Assembly: GCA_030407315.1 (NCBI GenBank) | Contig: JALQPE010001888.1 | Location: 62,001 to 126,000 of the forward strand | Direction: 5' to 3' | From: Asparagopsis taxiformis | Taxonomy: Eukaryota; Rhodophyta; Florideophyceae; Bonnemaisoniales; Bonnemaisoniaceae | Length of the DNA stretch: 64,000 bases | Shown here: in pieces, positions 59,941-64,000 of the stretch | How the letters are laid out: every line of letters begins with the position of its first letter | How positions within the stretch are numbered: the stretch's first letter is position 1 | Made by a program: the position numbers and the translations under genes | Notes under the pieces: model-generated | Databases searched by the model: none | The model's input: the letters and a program-made list of their open reading frames with translations, nothing else | Told to the model about the DNA's origin: nothing

Positions 59941-62900
59941 ATGGCGGATACGCATTTCAGCAGTTTGTTTTCAACGGTTTGCGGCGATCAAGTGAGCGCG
60001 TCAGCGGAGTCGCGCGGACTCAAGCGCGGCGTCGATGTCAATTTGTTTGCGGACGTGGACGGTGCGGCTGTGCATATTGGGACGGCTTCGGTGAGCACTG
60101 CTGGTGGCGATGTTGGCCTTCCGCGCACGCTGCACAACCACAAGCTGCCGGAAACCGACGAGGCGGACTATATCGTCGTGCGCAACATTGCGACTAAGGA
60201 CAAGTTCAAGGACCTCCCGTTCCCGTACATGTTTCATGGCGCCGAGGGACCGCCGGAGACGATGGGTGGAGCATACGCCGCGGCGTTTTACCCTTGGGAT
60301 ACTCGGATGATGCGCCCCGCTGCGGAGGATGGCCCTAGCGACATTCGTACCCCTGCTGCAGCGTCAAACTTCAACGCAGCGACGAACCAGGCCAGCTCGG
60401 GACGGATGCCCAGTACCGGTCCGGCAGGCGAAATCACTGGTTCGGGGGGTACGAAGCATCCAGCACGCTCCGTCCCGGTTTCGGGAGGCACGAAGCGCCC
60501 TGCTCGCTCTGCAAGACCCTCCAGTGGAGGCACGAAGCACCCTGCTCGCTCCAACGTCACCGAAGCTACTACGCAGGACGTAACCGAGGTGGACGACGAA
60601 CCGGAGGTGGCGGAAAGCATTCGTGAGCAGCAGGGGACGCAAATTACGGTGCCCAAGTTTGTGACGTCGGATTACGTCGGAGAAGGAGCGACTGTGTTGG
60701 TGAGGCAGCTAGTGGAACCGGCCGTGACCCTTCGGGATGTGAAAGAAGACCACGTGGAGGACCTGCGCAACAATATGTTGGCTGTGGGGTATGTGAGCTC
60801 TTCGCGTATAACTGTGACGGTGCTGAGGTCGCAGAACACGCATCTGCCCGCCGACACGCGTCTGTTCCAGAATGGCAAATTCCATGCCAATGCGAACGTG
60901 ACCGTGATCGACGGACTGCATCGTCTCAATGCTATGCATAGCATTGCGGATGACTTCACGCGCCTCACCCGTATGCACAGAACCAAGCTGCCACAGGACG
61001 CAAACCGCTTGCGCTGGGTTACTCAGCCTCTGGATGTGTACTACCTTCGCCGCAAGGACGACAGTGATCTTCAGCCTCATGAGATCATCCACAAGAGTGC
61101 AGAGTCGAACCATACGACTGGGACGCAACTGACGGAGCGCTCCCTGGTTCGAATCTTTTCGTCCATCCAGCAGTTCATCCGTACGATTGCTGTTGCAAAT
61201 AACGTGGAAAACGCTGGCGACTTGCGTGAGTCTGATGTCATCCGAACATTGTTCGAGGCGCAGTTCATGGGGATGATGAATTCAACGAACACGGCCCGGC
61301 GGTGGACGCGTTTGGCTATAGCAACGCTGAAGCATCCTGTTCTCGACGAAGTGTTGCGTGAGCTGAACAATTCCGAGCGCCGCAACGAGATTGGGATATC
61401 GCATCTGGACCACAAGATAGTGCGCGAGTTGCTGGAAGAAAACTTTGTCTTCGTCTTGCGTGGTCTTTCGGAGTACTTGAACCCTGCTCATGGTGGACGT
61501 CCGGATGGACGCTTTGACGTGAACGACTTCTATACATACGTCCGTCGCGTGACTGCAATAGCAAATTCTCTGTACGCTGCGTTTGGGCGCCCAAAGAGTA
61601 TTATGCGCAAGTCATTTCTGAGCACAGAGATGGCAATTGGGTCGGTTAAGCAGCCGAAGGAGTTGCAATGGCATCTCACCAATGCCATTGCAATGTATAG
61701 AGGGGACGACCGGAGCAGTGAGGTTCGAATGAGACGGAGAACCACACGTTTACAGGATTTGGAAACGAACTTGAAAGAGTTTTTCAATCCGACATTGAAG
61801 AAGAAGACTAAGGCTCGACGCAAACGCCGCCCTTCTGCTGCCAATGTGACACTCACTCACAAGAAGCAGCGGAATGTCGAACATGAGCCTGCTTCGCATG
61901 GCATCCGCCGCCGTTCACAGCGACTTCGCTCGACGGGGAGCACACGCCTCGAGGAAGAAGAGCCGGTTGTGGTACAACAATCCGCCGGGGAAGAAGAGCA
62001 GGCCGTTGTTGATAAACCCACCGATCAACAACAAGCCACTGTTTCCGGTGATGAGGATGACGAAGACTCCGCCCGTTCCCCCGATTCTGCAGTTGAGATT
62101 GTCCCCCAAGATAACCAACGTGCTGGTGCGACTCCCTCCAACCAAGAATCTGTCCATACCACTTCGGACGAGGATGACAAAAACGGTGCAGACGAGGGCC
62201 AAGTCGAAAGCAAGGGGGTCCGCGAAGTGACAATTACACTCACTGTTCCGGAAGGAGTGGAAGTCGATGAAGACGGTTACATCGTTCGTGACTCTCCTTC
62301 TGAAGACGACCTCCTGTTCGACGACCGTATGCCATCTCTTCCTGACGATTTCGAAGCCAAAGACCGAGCCGAAGGGCATCCTCTTGCGCAGCGTCCCGCG
62401 GACGTCATCGCGTCGGTGAGGGTTGGCTGTCTGCCCCTGATTGAGCTCAGGTTGTTATTGGAGAGTGTGGAAATCGATGAGGAGGGCAGAGAGGTGAAGT
62501 ATTTGAAGCAAGTGGCGATGGACCCTGTGTTTGAGGGGCTGCATATTCCGGAACAACATCGGGCTCGTCATCTTGTTTTGGAGATCGAGACCATCTATCC
62601 GATGTTTTTCGCAGCGTGGAAGATGGCTGCCAAGGCGATGTGTGAGCCTACATCGACGTTTCTACCCTCGAGGCTGGACTTCGCCCAGGTTGCGCGAATG
62701 TCTACAAGCTGGAAGGATTCGTATGAGGCCGGCACTGGTATGGCGTACTTCCACAATTGCCGAACGGAAATCAACGAGCGAGGGTATACGGTGATGCACA
62801 ATTTCGCGGATGTAAGCTACCTCGATGCGTCGGACAAGTTCCCATTTGACTTGGGTCTCATGGAAGAAATTCCTAACCAGGAATTGTTTCGGTACTTTTT

Positions 62901-63864
62901 GGGAACGTGGGAGGGTGAGGAGGTGCACAAGGACCCTGGGAACCGGCAGCTGTGGAGTCCCATTGTCAATACGGGGGACGATGAAACAGATGAGAAGAAC
63001 CGGAATGAGGGGAGGGCTCGCTTCACGTCTACGCGCCACTGCCTGGTTGACTATGCCGAGAACGATGAGACACATATCGACCGGTTCAAGTTTGTGGCGC
63101 GACGAGCCCTGCTGGATGTGTGGTTGGGAATCCTTGTCCGGCTGATAGGGCTGGAGGAGTGCGGTTTACCGGGAGAAAAACTTGTCATGCCGGCATCTGG
63201 GGGGCGGTTTTTGATAACGGGAAAGGGGTGTCCTCGGCAGGTCCCACACAATGATATCCCTGTTCCTCCTCGCGACCGCAAAGATCAACTTCCGGGTTAC
63301 TTTGTTATTGCCAACGGAGATGACCCATTCCCTATCTGGGTGTGTCCAGGGTCCCACAAGTACGTCTTTTCCAAAGCGCTGGAATTAGATATGTACGCCA
63401 AGACGATGAAGCTGAAGAAAGTAATCGTTCCGCCACGTTCAGTCTTCATCGGTCACGGCCATGTACAACATGCTGGGGCAGGGCATGTCGACAGAGTTGT
63501 GTCACACACGACAACGAGGTATCACACGTATTTCAGGAATGCGTCGTATCCGATTCCCGACAATGTTTCGTTTGGTTTCATCAGGCGGTTGGGATTCGAA
63601 GAAGTAATCCCCAATGCTACGAGCCGGTCTGCCAGGCAAAGTCAACCGGCACCTGTCAATGTTCGCCACAAGACAGTTGTTCCCATCCCGGTCAAGAAAG
63701 ATCGTAGGCCGAAGACAGGGCAGCTCGGAATGATGCGGATGAAGACGACAGAACCTCGCAAGCCTATATCCTACACAATTAGTGGGGTCCCGGTGATGCC
63801 TATTCTGCCGGGAGATCCTGATTATAGTGGGGACGAAGAGGAAGAACAATTTTCCGACGGCTAG
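59941..63864 (+). CDS. ParB-like domain plus 2OG-Fe(II)-oxygenase-like domain protein
   Basis: Start set at the ATG in acaaccATGGC context (MADTHFSSLF), 48 codons inside the open frame; 1307 codons. Three copies of GGTK(H/R)PARS lie at about 168-205. A ParB-like fold follows: TLRDVKEDHVEDLRNNM, the core VIDGLHRLNAMHS near 321, and SAESNHTTGTQLTERS, as in ParB/Srx proteins. The middle has a basic, nuclear-signal-like KKKTKARRKRR (about 620) and a long acidic, Glu/Asp/Gln-rich stretch. The C-terminal part looks like a double-stranded beta-helix oxygenase: PHNDI (His 1103, Asp 1105), PIWVCPGSHKYVF and HVQHAGAGH (His 1177) would be the HxD...H iron site, as in phytanoyl-CoA-dioxygenase relatives. 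Known: ParB folds bind or cut nucleic acid or hydrolyse CTP. Inferred: a nuclear, possibly DNA- or chromatin-modifying enzyme. Could belong to a mobile element. Confidence 0.7.
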   Translation: MADTHFSSLFSTVCGDQVSASAESRGLKRGVDVNLFADVDGAAVHIGTASVSTAGGDVGLPRTLHNHKLPETDEADYIVVRNIATKDKFKDLPFPYMFHGAEGPPETMGGAYAAAFYPWDTRMMRPAAEDGPSDIRTPAAASNFNAATNQASSGRMPSTGPAGEITGSGGTKHPARSVPVSGGTKRPARSARPSSGGTKHPARSNVTEATTQDVTEVDDEPEVAESIREQQGTQITVPKFVTSDYVGEGATVLVRQLVEPAVTLRDVKEDHVEDLRNNMLAVGYVSSSRITVTVLRSQNTHLPADTRLFQNGKFHANANVTVIDGLHRLNAMHSIADDFTRLTRMHRTKLPQDANRLRWVTQPLDVYYLRRKDDSDLQPHEIIHKSAESNHTTGTQLTERSLVRIFSSIQQFIRTIAVANNVENAGDLRESDVIRTLFEAQFMGMMNSTNTARRWTRLAIATLKHPVLDEVLRELNNSERRNEIGISHLDHKIVRELLEENFVFVLRGLSEYLNPAHGGRPDGRFDVNDFYTYVRRVTAIANSLYAAFGRPKSIMRKSFLSTEMAIGSVKQPKELQWHLTNAIAMYRGDDRSSEVRMRRRTTRLQDLETNLKEFFNPTLKKKTKARRKRRPSAANVTLTHKKQRNVEHEPASHGIRRRSQRLRSTGSTRLEEEEPVVVQQSAGEEEQAVVDKPTDQQQATVSGDEDDEDSARSPDSAVEIVPQDNQRAGATPSNQESVHTTSDEDDKNGADEGQVESKGVREVTITLTVPEGVEVDEDGYIVRDSPSEDDLLFDDRMPSLPDDFEAKDRAEGHPLAQRPADVIASVRVGCLPLIELRLLLESVEIDEEGREVKYLKQVAMDPVFEGLHIPEQHRARHLVLEIETIYPMFFAAWKMAAKAMCEPTSTFLPSRLDFAQVARMSTSWKDSYEAGTGMAYFHNCRTEINERGYTVMHNFADVSYLDASDKFPFDLGLMEEIPNQELFRYFLGTWEGEEVHKDPGNRQLWSPIVNTGDDETDEKNRNEGRARFTSTRHCLVDYAENDETHIDRFKFVARRALLDVWLGILVRLIGLEECGLPGEKLVMPASGGRFLITGKGCPRQVPHNDIPVPPRDRKDQLPGYFVIANGDDPFPIWVCPGSHKYVFSKALELDMYAKTMKLKKVIVPPRSVFIGHGHVQHAGAGHVDRVVSHTTTRYHTYFRNASYPIPDNVSFGFIRRLGFEEVIPNATSRSARQSQPAPVNVRHKTVVPIPVKKDRRPKTGQLGMMRMKTTEPRKPISYTISGVPVMPILPGDPDYSGDEEEEQFSDG

Positions 63865-64000
63865 ATAGCTTAACAACAACTACTAGTAGTACTTTAGCAA
63901 ACAATTATCAAGAATATAATCATCTCCTTTATCACTTTGAATCTATGAACCTAGTATAATGTACTTCCGTTCCATGCTTTCAAACTAGATTGTCCATTCC

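Noticed and set aside
1..64000. Prokaryotic origin of the window
   Set aside because: LTR retrotransposons with chromodomains, WD40/NB-ARC genes, large intergenic gaps and absence of operon spacing or ribosome binding sites.

Overview
The window is eukaryotic. It carries LTR retrotransposons with chromodomains, DNA-transposon remnants, and long host genes without visible introns (plant/animal-like families: NB-ARC, TIR, WD40, EgtB-type sulfoxide synthase, a ParB-like plus 2OG-oxygenase-like protein). Uninterrupted genes of 300-1300 codons on a compact gene island, next to densely nested Ty3/gypsy and Ty1/copia elements, would suit a florideophyte red alga such as Chondrus or a relative. That placement is inference; nothing in the window proves it.

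Layout. 1-15855: a broken Ty1/copia element on the + strand, split in its RNase H by a 13.2-kb Ty3/gypsy chromovirus (element 1, 1813-15047, sense on the - strand, 5-bp target duplication ACCAT). Element 1 looks intact. It has two LTRs, a 19-nt tRNA primer site, gag, a textbook -1 frameshift signal, pol with C-terminal chromodomain, and a 940-codon ORF of unknown function antisense to gag-pol. 15856-20969: decayed DNA, with one solo LTR (A, 17044-18289, duplication CTACT) inserted in the loop of a pre-existing 18-bp hairpin. 20970-41372: a three-level nest. A pogo-like DDE transposase pseudogene is split by a second chromovirus (element 3, + strand, LTRs 21034-21394 and 39007-39367, duplication TACCC). 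The untranslated leader of element 3 is in turn split by element 2 (21989-34316, - strand, duplication GGTTT), a 12.3-kb relative of element 1 that also carries an antisense ORF. 41373-55608: the host gene island, all genes on the - strand: EgtB-like sulfoxide synthase, a signal-peptide membrane protein, a secreted Cys-rich protein, a small protein with two RxxRFG motifs, and an NLR-like locus with NB-ARC, WD40 repeats and a C-terminal TIR domain. 55609-58510: a Harbinger-like transposase pseudogene cut off by a second, inverted solo LTR (B). 59941-63864: a 1307-codon gene with an N-terminal ParB-like domain and a C-terminal 2OG-Fe(II)-oxygenase-like domain.

Most notable signals. (i) Five tandem stem-loops lie in the leader of element 3. 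They share a nearly constant 13-nt loop while their stems differ by compensatory changes, and a 10-bp stem encloses three of them; this looks like a selected RNA structure, perhaps a packaging or translation signal. (ii) Two related chromoviruses carry long antisense ORFs of the same architecture; the one in element 1 has a poly(A) signal 41 nt past its stop. (iii) Element 1 has a GGGAAAC slippery heptamer, a 6-nt spacer and a perfect 9-bp stem at the gag-pol overlap. (iv) The NB-ARC-WD40-TIR domain order and the ParB-oxygenase fusion are unusual. (v) Element 3 has identical LTRs yet at least six disabling lesions, and the younger element nested in it has more diverged LTRs, which is an age-order conflict.
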